A stretch of 64,000 nt of DNA from Dermatophagoides farinae (Eukaryota; Arthropoda; Arachnida; Sarcoptiformes; Pyroglyphidae): NCBI RefSeq assembly GCF_024713945.1, contig NC_134682.1, positions 1 to 64,000 of the forward strand. The letters run 5' to 3'. How positions within the stretch are numbered: position 1 is the first letter of the stretch; each line of letters starts with the position of its first letter. The notes beneath the pieces are model-generated. The model did not search any database. It was not told the origin of the DNA and worked only from the letters and a program-made list of their open reading frames with translations. The position numbers and the translations under genes were made by a program. This document shows positions 9,291 to 19,103 of this stretch, in pieces.

Positions 9291-9757
9291 ACGGGCGAGA
9301 TTAAAGCAATTCAAAACTGAACTGAGAAAGGCGTAAACGCCAATTGTTTAAGTAGCAGTAGAAATCAAATCTAATTATCGAACACCAATCTACTGTTTGT
9401 TTTTGTTTTTTTTTTTAAATTTTAATAAAACCCCTATACCTTTAATAATAGGGGTCATACAATGAAATTTATACGTTGAAAATAAATTTTATTGTATCAG
9501 CTTGTTAAATTGATTTTTGATTAATCATTGTATTTTTCATTTTGCATTTTTATTAATCAATTCATCCAATTCATCAAATTAATTAATTTAAATTTCAATA
9601 TTATTATTAATAAATAATTTGAAACATAATTGTAAGTTGTAATTCTTTTGCTATTGACATGTTCAATGTTTTATTCCTTTCGTATTGAATTTTTTTTAAG
9701 TTTTTGGAAAAATGGACAAACTGGCAAATAATGACAAGCGATACATTGGTTGGATGT

Positions 9758-10440
9758 TGATTGAAAAAATCCCGCAGACTATTTTAACGTTGCCAAGAGC
9801 GCAAATGATCGACAATGATGTACGGCCACTGTTTTCCGTTCGGGGAATCTACAACCACTCCTGAAACGTATCGTATTTAACGCTTCTTGCATGGCCGAGA
9901 AGCTTCGCTCAATAGTGTGCACTGGAAAGGTTCCGTTATTGAATTATAGGATGTTCTTGATCATTTATTTTAGAATAAGATTATACAAATATCACATGCA
10001 CCGCTGATCTGAGAAAGCGCTTTTCTACAAATTTCGATTCATCCCGAACATCGTACAATATCTGGAACGGGTTTGTTGTGGAAAGACAAATTCATAATCA
10101 GATCAAGTTAATACGAGATGACGTAGTTCTTCCTTTTGGTGTAAATCTCTTCGCCAGCAATTCTTCCTCAAGTTGTGGACAAAAATGGTTCAGTCTATTG
10201 GTAATAATGTCTTCTCGAATGAAATGCTCACTGGTGTCACTTATATGGATATATCCTGCTCATTATTTTAGCAACGATATTGGTGACTTGCAGTCACCGA
10301 TCATCCATTGTTGATGCATGAACGAATTGTCAGAGAAATTCTGAATGAAATTCGAAGATCCACAAAATCTATTCTAATGCGTACGATTTTATCGATGAAG
10401 CGTAAACCAAAATCTATTCTGGACTATTGGGCCTGTCTTA
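9758..10440. other. Interleaved mosaic of two unrelated sequences (probable consensus artefact)
   Basis: The stretch alternates short blocks, mostly 5-30 bp, from two sequences that are separate in unit 2: the BEL/Pao relic (17474-18110) and the UBXN7-like pseudogene (19140-19790). Block order follows both sources at once. For example CGATATTGGTGACTTGC (relic) is followed by AGTCACCGATCATCC (pseudogene). The left flank (9452-9757) matches 18849-19139 and the right flank (10441-10715) matches 18111-18375. No recombination process makes such zippering; an assembler averaging two misaligned haplotypes or repeat copies does. Confidence 0.85.
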
Positions 10441-10742
10441 GCTAAGCGTATTCTATTATCGATAATTGGCCGTATTTTCGATCCTTTAGGATTGATTGAT
10501 CCCCTGAAGCTCCAATTACGTTTAGTTGTATTTTAATGCAGTAATAATAAACGGGCGAGATTAAAGCAATTCAAAACTAAACTGAGAAAGGCGTAAACGC
10601 CAATTGTTTAAGTAGCAGTAGAAATCAAATCTAATTATCGAACACCAATCTACTGTTTGTTTTTGTTTTTTTTTTAATTTTAATAAAACCCCTATACCTT
10701 TAATAATAGGGGTAAGAAAATAATAATAAAAAAATAAAATAT
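10441..10742 (+). mobile_element. Third copy of BEL/Pao relic tail
   Basis: Matches 9181-9453 and 18111-18370: the FDPLG-encoding stretch, the A-rich region and the CCCCTAT...ATAGGGG inverted repeat, then AT-rich sequence up to the solo LTR. A fossil fragment, possibly present here only because of the assembly problem just upstream. Confidence 0.6.
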
Positions 10743-10946
10743 TGTCGCAATGTCGACAAGTTAATGAATCGAATTTTGATTTTATTGAAAACGAAATCAC
10801 TGTATGTGTTCGAGTGTCTGTGTTCAATTGTATGAGGACTCGGAATTTTCGGTTGGAAACATGCTCGTTTCTCTCACCGACATTCTCGGTCGAAATAGGA
10901 AGAGGTGGCAATAGGCAGGAGCGTGCGCAGCCAGTTGACTGCTACA
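10743..10946 (-). mobile_element. Solo LTR with 4-bp TSD (ATAT), unit 1
   Basis: 204 bp, reverse complement of the solo LTR at 8240-8444 with roughly 90% or better identity by eye, flanked by ATAT at 10739-10742 and 10947-10950. Together the two form a 2.7-kb inverted pair, but their different target duplications show independent insertions rather than the terminal inverted repeats of one transposon. Confidence 0.82.
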
Positions 10947-10950
10947 ATAT

Positions 10951-11010
10951 ATACAATTTACAGTGCATAAACAAGACAAACATCGCTAATGTTAGATCAA
11001 TTATAAACAG
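10951..11010. other. Second, short interleaved patch
   Basis: Blocks alternate between sequence matching 20281-20340 (CAGTGCATAAA, ATCGCTAATGTTAGAT) and sequence matching 20812-20870 (ACAATTTACA, CAATTATAAACA), again in collinear order. This matches the zippering of 9758-10440 and supports a consensus problem across unit 1. Confidence 0.7.
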
Positions 11011-11425
11011 TCCAGCCCGGTACAGGCGCTTCGCGCCTGCCCCAGACTGGCCCTGCGGGGCTGACTCCTGACATTACAATATAGCTGGATACCCGCAGGT
11101 GTGGCGGCTGCGCCGCCCCCCTGCTTGGTACCCAGCCAAAGGTATTGATTTCTTGAGGTCAATAGAGCTGGAATACCCGCAAGGGGTGGCGGCTGCGCCG
11201 CCCCCCTGCTTGGTATCCAGATCAAAGATATAAATCCTTGACGGTCAATATAACTGCAATACCCGCATGGTGGGGTCGAAAAGCGCCGCCCCCCTGCTTG
11301 GCATGAAAGCCAAAGGTGTCAATTTTAACGCTTCGTGCCAGACGGTGGATTTCTATGCACGGCGTTTTTGCTTCCGGCTTTCGGTTTGGTACCGCAGGGT
11401 CAGCCATGACTTATTGTATTGTACC
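11009..11425. repeat. GC-rich tandem repeat, three ~84-bp units
   Basis: Units begin at 11078, 11161 and about 11247. Each has a TACCCGCA start, a GGCGGCTGCGCCGCC-type palindromic core, CCCCCTGCTTGG, and an AGCCAAAGGT-like spacer ending TTGAGGTC/TTGACGGTC. A perfect hairpin, CAGGCGC-TTC-GCGCCTG, lies at 11023-11039. The base composition is strikingly unlike the AT-rich surroundings. It is absent from unit 2, but a truncated inverted unit lies at 22041-22132. Open frames here are by-products of high GC; no protein signature is seen. Confidence 0.8.
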
Positions 11426-11924
11426 TGACACCTTTGAAAATGAATACGTAAATCCAACATCAACTTATTGATCAAACAGCATACTTATTATTGTTCATCG
11501 ATATCGATAAGAAAAAAGCCATACAGCTCAGCTTCAAGTTTTACTCACACAGGCACACAAAATGAAAATCACGTTTGTCACATGTATTATCACAATAATC
11601 AATTCGAAAAATTCGAATTCGAACTCTTTCTATGTTTTGCGTGATTGAATGACTAAGACCATAATATTGGATGCATAAAATATTGCAGCAACGTGTGCTG
11701 AGCTAGAACAATCGAATTTTGAGCTTTGTCAAAGCTACATACCACAGAATGCGTTTCTTTGAAAGCGACTTCTACTTCTGAGCTGGACGAACTGTTCAGC
11801 GGCATTCAAAAGTTTTCCCGCATGCTCAGACACACACACACACAACACACACTGAGTAGCTCATACAAATAGTTATGTTTGTACTGAAAATAAGCAAGGA
11901 ATGGCCGGCTCAGCTTCAATTTAC
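11426..11924. other. Unit 1-specific spacer, no gene seen
   Basis: About 500 bp of AT-rich sequence with an (AC)n run near 11831-11850 and, at 11871-11918, a ~45-bp segment (GTTTGTACTGAAAATAAG, then GGCCGGCTCAGCTTC) that is found inverted at 21987-22034. Nothing coding is recognised. Confidence 0.6.
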
Positions 11925-12091
11925 ATGTTTACACACATCCTTAGCAATTCATCAAGTATAGTAGATGATAGATCAACAGTAACAATTTACTGTTTGTTGT
12001 TTTCTCGTATTGTTTCTAATGAATGGGATGCTCCCATCGATAGTGATTCTTCTCATGAATGGAATGATTCGATTTCTGAATGGTCAAATCT

Positions 12092-12322
12092 TCAACGAAT
12101 AAAAATAGATCGCTTCATTTCTGATACTTCAACTTTACATTGCTCCAAAATTGAGCCAGTTGTCATCAATTTTTTATGGCAATTTTTGATTGTAATTGGG
12201 CTAATTGTCTGGTTACGATTGTATTTTTGTCGCCACCAACGTTGAACTTTTATCACAGAGTTCCAGACTTTATATCTGGCAGCCACTTCCGCTCTTTGTT
12301 GATTGCTTAAAGCGAATGCCAT
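12092..12322 (-). pseudogene. Mariner-like transposase N-terminal helix-turn-helix relic, unit 1
   Basis: A 76-residue minus frame starting MAFALSNQQRAEVAARYK and containing VQRWWRQKYNRNQTISPITI and MTTGSI. This resembles the N-terminal HTH (DUF4817-like) of Tc1/mariner-type transposases: a start of the form 'LSNxxRAEVAxRY', then the spacer and TGS motif. No catalytic domain is attached here; related middle pieces lie at 7.9-8.5 and 17.2-17.5 kb. The unit 2 copy (20995-21225) is identical in protein sequence. Confidence 0.6.
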
Positions 12323-12342
12323 TGAATTTGAGAGTTTAAATT

Positions 12343-12688
12343 TGCATTGATCAAACCACCCGCACCACTACGTACCGGACATATTCAACATATCTTGGAA
12401 TTGGAAAAGACTGGCCGACCAACCACCATGAACATTTTGAGCAAGCTGTCCCATCTGGGCCTGGCCTCGAATCATTATCATCATCATCACGAGAAAAAAA
12501 ACCTCGTTTATTTTTTTTTATATATTTATTTTACTTTTTATTGTTATTTTCTTTTTCTTTTTCTTTTTCATTTTTTTTTTTTTTTAATTCAAGATAATAG
12601 TCCTGTTCCAGGATAATAATTGTATTTTATTGAAAATAATGACCGGCCATTGCCGGTCTTTTTCTGGATATAATAAAATTTCATTTCA

Positions 12689-12724
<36 letters not shown>
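12343..12724 (+). mobile_element. Duplicated 3' half of telomeric non-LTR element
   Basis: Copy of 3521-3902 in unit 2, with hairpin GACCGGC-CATT-GCCGGTC at 12641-12658 and a long poly(A) entering AACCT. Small length differences in homopolymers separate it from unit 1. Confidence 0.8.
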
Positions 12725-12727
<3 letters not shown>

Positions 12728-12733
12728 AACCTA

Positions 12734-13090
12734 TTTCAAATTTTTATTTATTAGTTTATATTTTTTTTCTTTTATTTTATTCTTTGTTTTCTTTTTCATT
12801 TCTTATCATTGTATCGAATCCTTTATATGTTGAACCATTGTATTCGATTTTTTTTTTCATGATTGGCCAATGCCGATCTAGATCTTGAAAGAACAATAAA
12901 TTAGTTTTTTTTTAAAAAAAAAAAAAAAAAAAAAACCTAACCTAACCTAACCTAACCTAACCTGGTTGGCCATTGCCGACCTACTTTTAAAGAAAGAAAA
13001 ATAAAATTTATTTTTTAACCTAAAAAAAAAAAAAAACCTAACCTAACCTAACCTAACCTAAATTAATTTTAACCTAAAAAAAAAAAAAAC
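12734..13090 (+). mobile_element. Nest of three truncated telomeric element tails
   Basis: Three successive 3' ends, each poly(A)-terminated and followed by AACCT repeats: about 12734-12934 with hairpin GATTGGC-CAAT-GCCGATC (12861-12878); about 12963-13036 with GGTTGGC-CATT-GCCGACC (12964-12981), only some 73 bp long; and about 13064-13090, little more than a tail. Unit 1 has only one tail here, so extra tails were gained or lost after duplication. They extend the covariation series of the hairpin. Confidence 0.75.
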
Positions 13091-13104
13091 CTAAACCTAA
13101 CCTC

Positions 13105-13225
13105 CGGGACATCGCAAAACCATCACTCGCTTCGCTCGTGAGGTTTTGCTCGAAAGGCACTCCTCCAGGACATCGCAAAACCGTCACGAGCTTCGCTCGT
13201 GAGGTTTTGCTCGATTGTCCTCCCG
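13105..13225. repeat. Palindromic GCGAAGCG repeat block, unit 2
   Basis: Counterpart of the block at 4094-4200, with small substitutions (for example GTCACGAGCTTCGCTCGTGAG in the second hairpin, which lengthens the palindrome). No coding potential. Confidence 0.65.
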
Positions 13226-13424
13226 GGAATTTGGCCACCGATAATCATTGTGTAAATATCCGAGCAGTTCTTTGCATTAATATCAAAAAACCAATGAATA
13301 TTCACAAAACAATCGATTCCGGTAATAACTGATAAATATACCGCAAAACTATAGACATTATAGTGAGGTTTAAATAAACCTTAGATTTGGGAAGACAATT
13401 GGTGAGGTTTAAATAAACCTCAAA

Positions 13425-13865
13425 TGTAGCAAAAAAAATGATACTGTAGCAAAAAAAAATTGATACTGTAGCAATTTAAAATGTAGCAAAAAAAATTGAT
13501 ACTGTAGCAATTTAAAATGTAGCAAAAAAATTGATACTGTAGCAATTTGAAATGTAGCAAAAAAAAAAATTTGATACAGTAGCAATTTGAAATGGATCAA
13601 AATTTTGATACTGTAGCAAAAAAAATTGATACAGTAATACAGTACAGAATAAAATTGATACAAAAATGATACTGTAGCAATTAAAAATGCTACAAAAACG
13701 CTACAATTGATTTAAAAAAATACTGTAGCAAAAAAAAAGATACTTTAGCAAATATAAAGATACATTACAACTGATACTTTTTAGCTACAATTTAAATTGA
13801 TACAAAGTATCAAAATACCAAAAATTAAAAAATGGCTACAAATATTTTCAACAGATACTGTACCC
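13425..13865. repeat. Degenerate GATACTGTAGC repeat field, unit 2
   Basis: Same field as at 4385-4905 but about 80 bp shorter, with a different number of units in the first half and near-identity in the second half. Repeat-number change since the duplication fits slippage. A sparse patch follows at about 14380-14540. Confidence 0.8.
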
Positions 13866-15062
13866 ATATAACAAATAAATATCATAGATTAAACGTTCTC
13901 ACTCAAATTCACCAACAATAATTGTAATTTATTATTCTTTTTAGATTCGTTTATATAGTAATTTCAGAATTACAATTTGTTTTGTTTTACATCGGATGTT
14001 CAAATGCCACATTACCATTTTGGTAATTTGTGTCATTTGTTACAGTCATGACAGGATGTTTTACATTTATTAATGCCAAGTAACGTCTTATATGAATGGC
14101 GACCGAGGTGGTGTGGTTTCGAGTTTTATATATGTGTGTGGTGATTGGTGTTTATGTTTGGTGATTCTGATGATTGTTTTTTATGATGTGATTATAATTC
14201 AATTTTGATTTAATAAAAAATAAAATTATATTTTAAAAATATTCATATAATTTCTACAATTAAAATTCGATTTTGATGTGTTCACCACATCCTTTGATGA
14301 TCGGATGTTTAATCGATCATTTCGATTTCCATTTTCGGTATTGTTATGATTTTACGAAATCATAACAATTCCCTGGCACCCATTTCTCAAATTAATAAAA
14401 CACTGTATCAAGTAAAAGTATCCAAATAAAAATGTATCAAAAAATGTTACAAAACAATTGATACTGTAACGAATGAAAAAGATACATAAAAAACGATACA
14501 ATGTATCAAAAAAAAGGTACAGAAACGTTGGCACAACGGTTGAGAAGGTGAACTTTATTAGTCAACTAATAAAAGGTTAAACAACAAGTGTGTCCTGTGT
14601 TTCGTGTCATGATTTATATACATGTCGTGTCCTTTGTGTGTGTGACATTAGTAGTAGTGGTGGTGTTGTGTAATGTGTGGTTTTTTTTAAATTTTAAAGG
14701 AGCATGACTCCTGATTTTATTTAAAATTATTAAAAAAATAATGAAAATATAAATACAAGAAAAAAAACAAAAATAAAAAATCTTACAATATTGATAAACA
14801 TGTAAATAAAAGATGAAAGACTGAGAAAAGAGCTTTAAACGATAAATTTTAAGCATTTATTCATGTTACAAAAATGTAACTGCACTTTTGAACAAAATGA
14901 AAATTGTAAAAAAACACGTGAGTGTTGTTTTTTCTGTTTTTTTTCTTCTTTTTGTGTGACTTTTTCATTAATATTCAATTTACTGTGATGATCAAATGTT
15001 CTAAAAAAAAAAACATTAATAAAAAATAAAAAATAAAAGTTATCTTTAATTCGTTCTTCATT

Positions 15063-15422
15063 TTAATCTGTTGTGAATAAATTTTTTACAACATTCATTT
15101 CCCTTAAACGTTGGTGGATGAGGTAATAGAAATCGGAAAATTTATTTTTATTTATTAATTTTTCAATTGCGGAAATCAAGTGATCATTACTATTAATTTC
15201 GAAATTGTTCATAATATCTTCGAACATGGGACATGTGATGATATGGTTGTAATTTTGTTTAGAATCGCATTCTGGGCAATTCGGTGATATTCTAATTTTT
15301 TTTCTGTTATACAGGTACGCCCTTGAATTCTCTTGCACTCTTTCGAATTCTTCCATAAACGTTTCAATAGACTCCGACTCATCGTATCTATTCGGTCGTT
15401 CCACGTACTGTTGAGGATGCAC
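15063..15422 (-). pseudogene. LINE ORF2 C-terminal remnant, unit 2
   Basis: Duplicate of 6084-6443 with a few substitutions (for example QQNY to KQNY in the finger) and the probably ancestral C-terminus ending FTTD. It starts at an internal Met (MHPQQYVE); upstream RT sequence is missing, so this is a 5'-truncated copy rather than a gene. Confidence 0.65.
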
Positions 15423-16281
15423 AGTAAATTTTGATTGGAATGAACTCGATGTTGAAAAAGAAAATGAATTTTAATAAACAAAAGAAATTATGAAAAAATC
15501 AATTGTGTCTTGTGTGTATGTGACTCGAACGGCGTGAACATCGAATGTGTCACCATGTGTCTCGAATGTCTTTGTGTCTTTTTGAAAAAACCGTTGAGCG
15601 AGTGCTTATGTGTATCTTTGTACGAAAGGATTCAACGAGCCAATAGTGTGAGAAGCTTGCGCGCGACTTTTGAATTTCGTTGTGGAATCATTCATATATG
15701 ACGATTCTTATCCGAATTATGCTGCAGAGGATGAACGATAACAAAATTACGTTTAGAAAAAATGGTTTTTATTAATAAATCATAAGGCTGCAGGCCTACA
15801 TCCAAACTGAGGTTTTGCGAAGGACATGTCAGAGTGTCCTGATTGATTTCAGGGCCAATAGGGAGTTCCCTGTTGACCTGGAGGAGATCATGGACGATCT
15901 CTGAGTTTTTCATTGTTTATTTATTTGTTGTTAACATTTCCGATTATTATTGTTATGTTTCGACTTTGTTAGAAGTGAATAAATAAAATTTCTGTTAATT
16001 AATAAATCATTAAAATTAATTATAAATTTTAACACCAAATCAAAGTTTGAAACACGTGTATTTTAAGCAAGGCAAAATCATACAATGCCAATATAATAAT
16101 TCATAGATATCGTTATTTAACAATATTTTTAACACGTACTATGTTGATTGGACGTTGAAACAGTATTAGTGCCCGTAGAAGTCATACTTCTTGTTTCCAT
16201 AAAAATCGATGATTAGAATATTGAAACATTGAAACAATAAAATTATTTTTTGAAGAATTTTTTCCCCCTACCACCATGTGT

Positions 16282-16683
16282 TGTAGCCTAGAGCAGTGTT
16301 TCCCAACCTTTTTTTCTTCGCGTACCCCCGGGGGTTTTTTCTTTACAAAATTCTAGTACATACAAAGTTACCTTTTGCATATCCCACGAACCCCCAGGGG
16401 TTCGCGAACCACCGGTTGGGAATCACTGGCCTAGAGGATGAAGGACACGAGTTAAAGATAGCAATGGTTCAAAACACACAAAAAAACAAAGTTTATTTTC
16501 AATTGTCGTGAAGACAATTGTAAGAAATCAAATTTATTGATATCAAACTCGGTGATGATGTTCACGTGCTCTTGTCCTTTTGATTGTCGGTGTATGTGTG
16601 TGTGTGTGTCGACTCGGAACATTCGGTCTAAATGGGAGAGGGTGGAAATAGGCAGGAGCATGCGCAGCCAGTTGACTGCTACA
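16282..16683 (-). mobile_element. LTR of a BEL/Pao-like element, unit 2 (interrupted by MITE)
   Basis: Duplicate of the LTR at 7303-7610, carrying the hAT MITE at 16294-16428 near its 3' terminus. A fossil; no matching internal region adjoins it in the expected orientation. Confidence 0.55.
16294..16428. mobile_element. hAT-type MITE with 8-bp TSD, unit 2 only
   Basis: 135 bp with 15-bp terminal inverted repeats, CAGTGTTTCCCAACC and CAGTGATTCCCAACC (one mismatch). It is flanked by perfect GCCTAGAG duplications (16286-16293 and 16429-16436). Unit 1 has the single uninterrupted GCCTAGAG (about 7307-7314), the empty site. An inner GC-rich inverted repeat (CCCCCGGGGG / CCCCCAGGGG) adds hairpin potential. 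8-bp TSDs and CAGTG-type ends are hallmarks of hAT elements. It has no coding capacity and needs a transposase from elsewhere. Confidence 0.93.
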
Positions 16684-16945
16684 CAATATTAATATTTTTT
16701 TTAATTATCTTTATTGAAAGGCGGCAATGACCACCAAAAATCAAAAGTTAATATAATTCACACGAATAAAAACATACACGAGATATGACAAAAATCACAG
16801 GCTTAGTGTGATTAGAAAAACCCAGCCTTAAATATGTTCTGAGCCAGGAAATGGCTGACTCAAGGACACAACGTGACGAGCGTTCATAGATAACGCTACA
16901 GAATGAAAAAACTGTTGTTTAATTCAAGGTAGTATTATCAACAAA

Positions 16946-17272
16946 TCAAAAAATACAAAAACTTTTGCCTTCTTTTGTGCCGGCGTTTCTTTTTCCAACT
17001 GATTGGAAAAAGACGTTGTTCAAAGCGACCAATGCTGCATTCGCGTTTAAAGAATTGACTACTTCGATTTTGATCATACGCGAAACAAGACAAGTGACCA
17101 ATAAACCATAAAACTTTTTCCCGTTTCTGTATCGTAAGGGACTAAAGAAATCATTACTGACAGCTTCGAATGGACGAGTAAATGGTTCAAATGGAAATAT
17201 GGATTCATCTGACCAAAGAATGTTGTCGAATAGATTTTGATTTTCTTCCTTCCAACCTAGCATAATAATCAA
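16946..17272 (-). pseudogene. Chimeric mariner/BEL-integrase frame, unit 2
   Basis: Same 108 residues as the frame at 7873-8199. Upstream on the minus strand (to about 17465), more mariner-like transposase is recognisable in pieces, including the stretches LSRHIIHKVLKNTLNYRPW and FPEDCDRRMEFSEI. These are separated from the chimeric frame by a roughly 53-bp segment that repeats ATTATGCTAGGTT at both ends, probably a local duplication. Confidence 0.55.
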
Positions 17273-17465
17273 ATTTAACTCAATTCAACCAATTCAATGC
17301 AATCTAACCTAGCATAATTTCAGAAAATTCCATTCGGCGATCACAATCTTCCGGAAAAAATTGCTGAACAAAATGTGGCTTCCATGGCCGATAATTCAGT
17401 GTATTTTTCAACACTTTATGAATGATGTGACGGGATAACCTGGTTTCTCTGGCTGCTTCACGGAC

Positions 17466-18370
17466 TTACTTGGTTGGATGTTGATTGAAAAAATCCCGAA
17501 CTATTTTAACGTTGCTTTCCGATGATGACAATGATGTACGGCCACTGTTTTCCGTTCCGAATCTACAACCACTCCTGTTCGTATCGTATTTAACGCTTCT
17601 TATGGCCGAGAAGCTTCGCTCAATAGTGTGCACTGGAAAGGTTCCGTTATTGGTTTGGATGTTCTTCCTCATTTAATTAGAATAAGATTATACAAATATC
17701 TTTGCACCGCTGATCTGAGAAAGGCTTTTCTACAAATTTCGATTCATCCCGAACATCGTAAATATCTTCGTTTGTTGTGGAAAGAAAAGGATAATCAGAT
17801 CAAGAAATACGAGATGACAGTTCTTCCTTTTGGTGTCATCTCTTCGCCAGCAATTCTTCCTCAAGTTGTGGATAAAATGGTTCAGTCTATTGGTAATAAT
17901 TCTTTTCGAAAAATGCTCACTGGTGTCACTTATATGGATGACCTGCTCATTGGTTCCAACGATATTGGTGACTTGCGTCAATGTATTGTTGATGCTGAAC
18001 GAACAGCAATTAATTCTTCTGGTTTCGAGATCCACAAAATCTATTCTAATGCGTCGATTTATGATGAAGCGTCTCCTGATAGTTCTGGACTATTGGGCCT
18101 GTCTTAGCTAAGCGTATTCTATTATCGATAATTGGCCGTATTTTCGATCCTTTAGGATTGATTGATCCCCTGAAGCTCCAATTACGTTTAGTTGTATTTT
18201 AATGCAGTAATAATAAACGGGCGAGATTAAAGCAATTCAAAACTAAACTGAGAAAGGCGTAAACGCCAATTGTTTAAGTAGCAGTAGAAATCAAATCTAA
18301 TTATCGAACACCAATCTACTGTTTGTTTTTGTTTTTTTTTTAATTTTAATAAAACCCCTATACCTTTAAT
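17466..18370 (+). mobile_element. BEL/Pao reverse transcriptase relic, unit 2
   Basis: Counterpart of 8545-9450, the better preserved of the copies, with the YMDD motif region and FDPLG region. Still an internal fragment with no adjacent LTR pair and several breaks; a fossil. Its 3' flank contains a GGCG-TAAA-CGCC hairpin (about 18257-18268) and a CCCCTAT stretch which in unit 1 pairs with a downstream ATAGGGG. Confidence 0.75.
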
Positions 18371-18610
18371 AATACACTCACGCAAATCATACCACAGAAA
18401 ATTTAAAGCAGTGGTACAGCGCTAAAGTAAAGAAGAAATGCCAGCGGCGCTCAGCATCCACGCACGTAATGAATTATACTTATAAAGTTACAATTATGAA
18501 CTTGGAATGTGTAAACCAAATTTCGACTGTATCACTTTATGAATAGTCATTGATTTTATGAACAGGACAAAAATCAACTTTTTGAATTTAAATAAAGACA
18601 TCGGTTGAAA
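18371..18610. other. Unit 2-specific spacer, no gene seen
   Basis: AT-rich sequence absent from unit 1, which jumps from the ATAGGGGT end to CATACAATGAAATTT. It contains GCAGTGGTACAGCGC and a GCCAGCGGCGCTCAGC island. No ORF or RNA gene is recognised. Confidence 0.5.
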
Positions 18611-18832
18611 AATTAAAAAAATTTTCTAAGTCAAAATCATTTTCAAAAAATTTTCTAAGTCCAAATCATTTTCAAAAAATTTTCTAAGTCAAAATCATTT
18701 TCAATAAAATTTTCTAAGTCAAAATCATTTTCAATAAAATTTTCTAAGTCAAAATCATTTTCAAAAAATTTTCTAAGTCAAAATCATTTTCAATAAAATT
18801 TTCTAAGTCAAAATCATTGTTAAAAAATTCGA
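18611..18832. repeat. Minisatellite, seven ~27-29-bp units
   Basis: Seven tandem copies of ATTTTCTAAGTCAAAATC followed by ATTTTCAA(TA)AA. Units vary mainly between TCAAAAAATT and TCAATAAAATT joins, and one carries GTCCAAATC. There are no variable spacers. It occurs only in unit 2 and sits 270 bp upstream of the UBXN7-like pseudogene. Confidence 0.85.
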
Positions 18833-19103
18833 TTTTTTTCATTTTTTCATACAATGAAATTTATACGTTGAAAATAAATTTTATTGTATCAGCTTGTTAA
18901 ATTGATTTTTGATTAATCATTGTATTTTTCATTTTGCATTTTTATTAATCAATTCATCCAATTCATCAAATTAATTAATTTAAATTTCAATATTATTATT
19001 AATAAATAATTTGAAACATAATTGTAAGTTGTAATTCTTTTGCTATTGACATGTTCAATGTTTTATTCCTTTCGTATTGAATTTTTTTTAAGTTTTTGGA
19101 AAA

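Larger units (their letters stand above)
3519..12342. repeat. Tandem duplication unit 1 (~8.8 kb)
   Basis: The sequence from TTTGCATTGATCAAACC at 3519 recurs in the same orientation at 12341, and the last 420 bp of unit 1 (about 11925-12342) recur at 20850-21243. In between, the units are collinear with offsets of about 8.8-9.07 kb, changing at indels. Long stretches look nearly identical; for example the 108-codon frames at 7873 and 16946 encode the same residues. Unit 1 has private insertions (solo LTRs, a GC-rich array, a mosaic block); unit 2 has a MITE, a minisatellite and a pseudogene. Confidence 0.93.

Noticed and set aside
8240-10946. A 2.7-kb transposon with ~205-bp terminal inverted repeats
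   Set aside because: Each end has its own 4-bp target duplication (CTAG, ATAT), so they are two independent solo LTRs in opposite orientation.
11001-11407. Two Pro/Ala-rich minus-strand frames in GC-rich DNA, considered as possible bacterial transfer
   Set aside because: They follow the tandem repeat and show no protein family; the flanks are normal subtelomere with an inverted relic nearby.
11901-12245. Plus-strand frame with a hydrophobic stretch (and its copy at 20897-21148), possibly a small membrane protein
   Set aside because: The opposite strand encodes a recognisable transposase HTH; the hydrophobic run is a shadow, and conservation between units is explained by duplication.
18611-18832. 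Regular ~28-bp repeats suggesting a CRISPR-like array
   Set aside because: Repeats are contiguous without variable spacers, and the organism is a eukaryote; it is a minisatellite.
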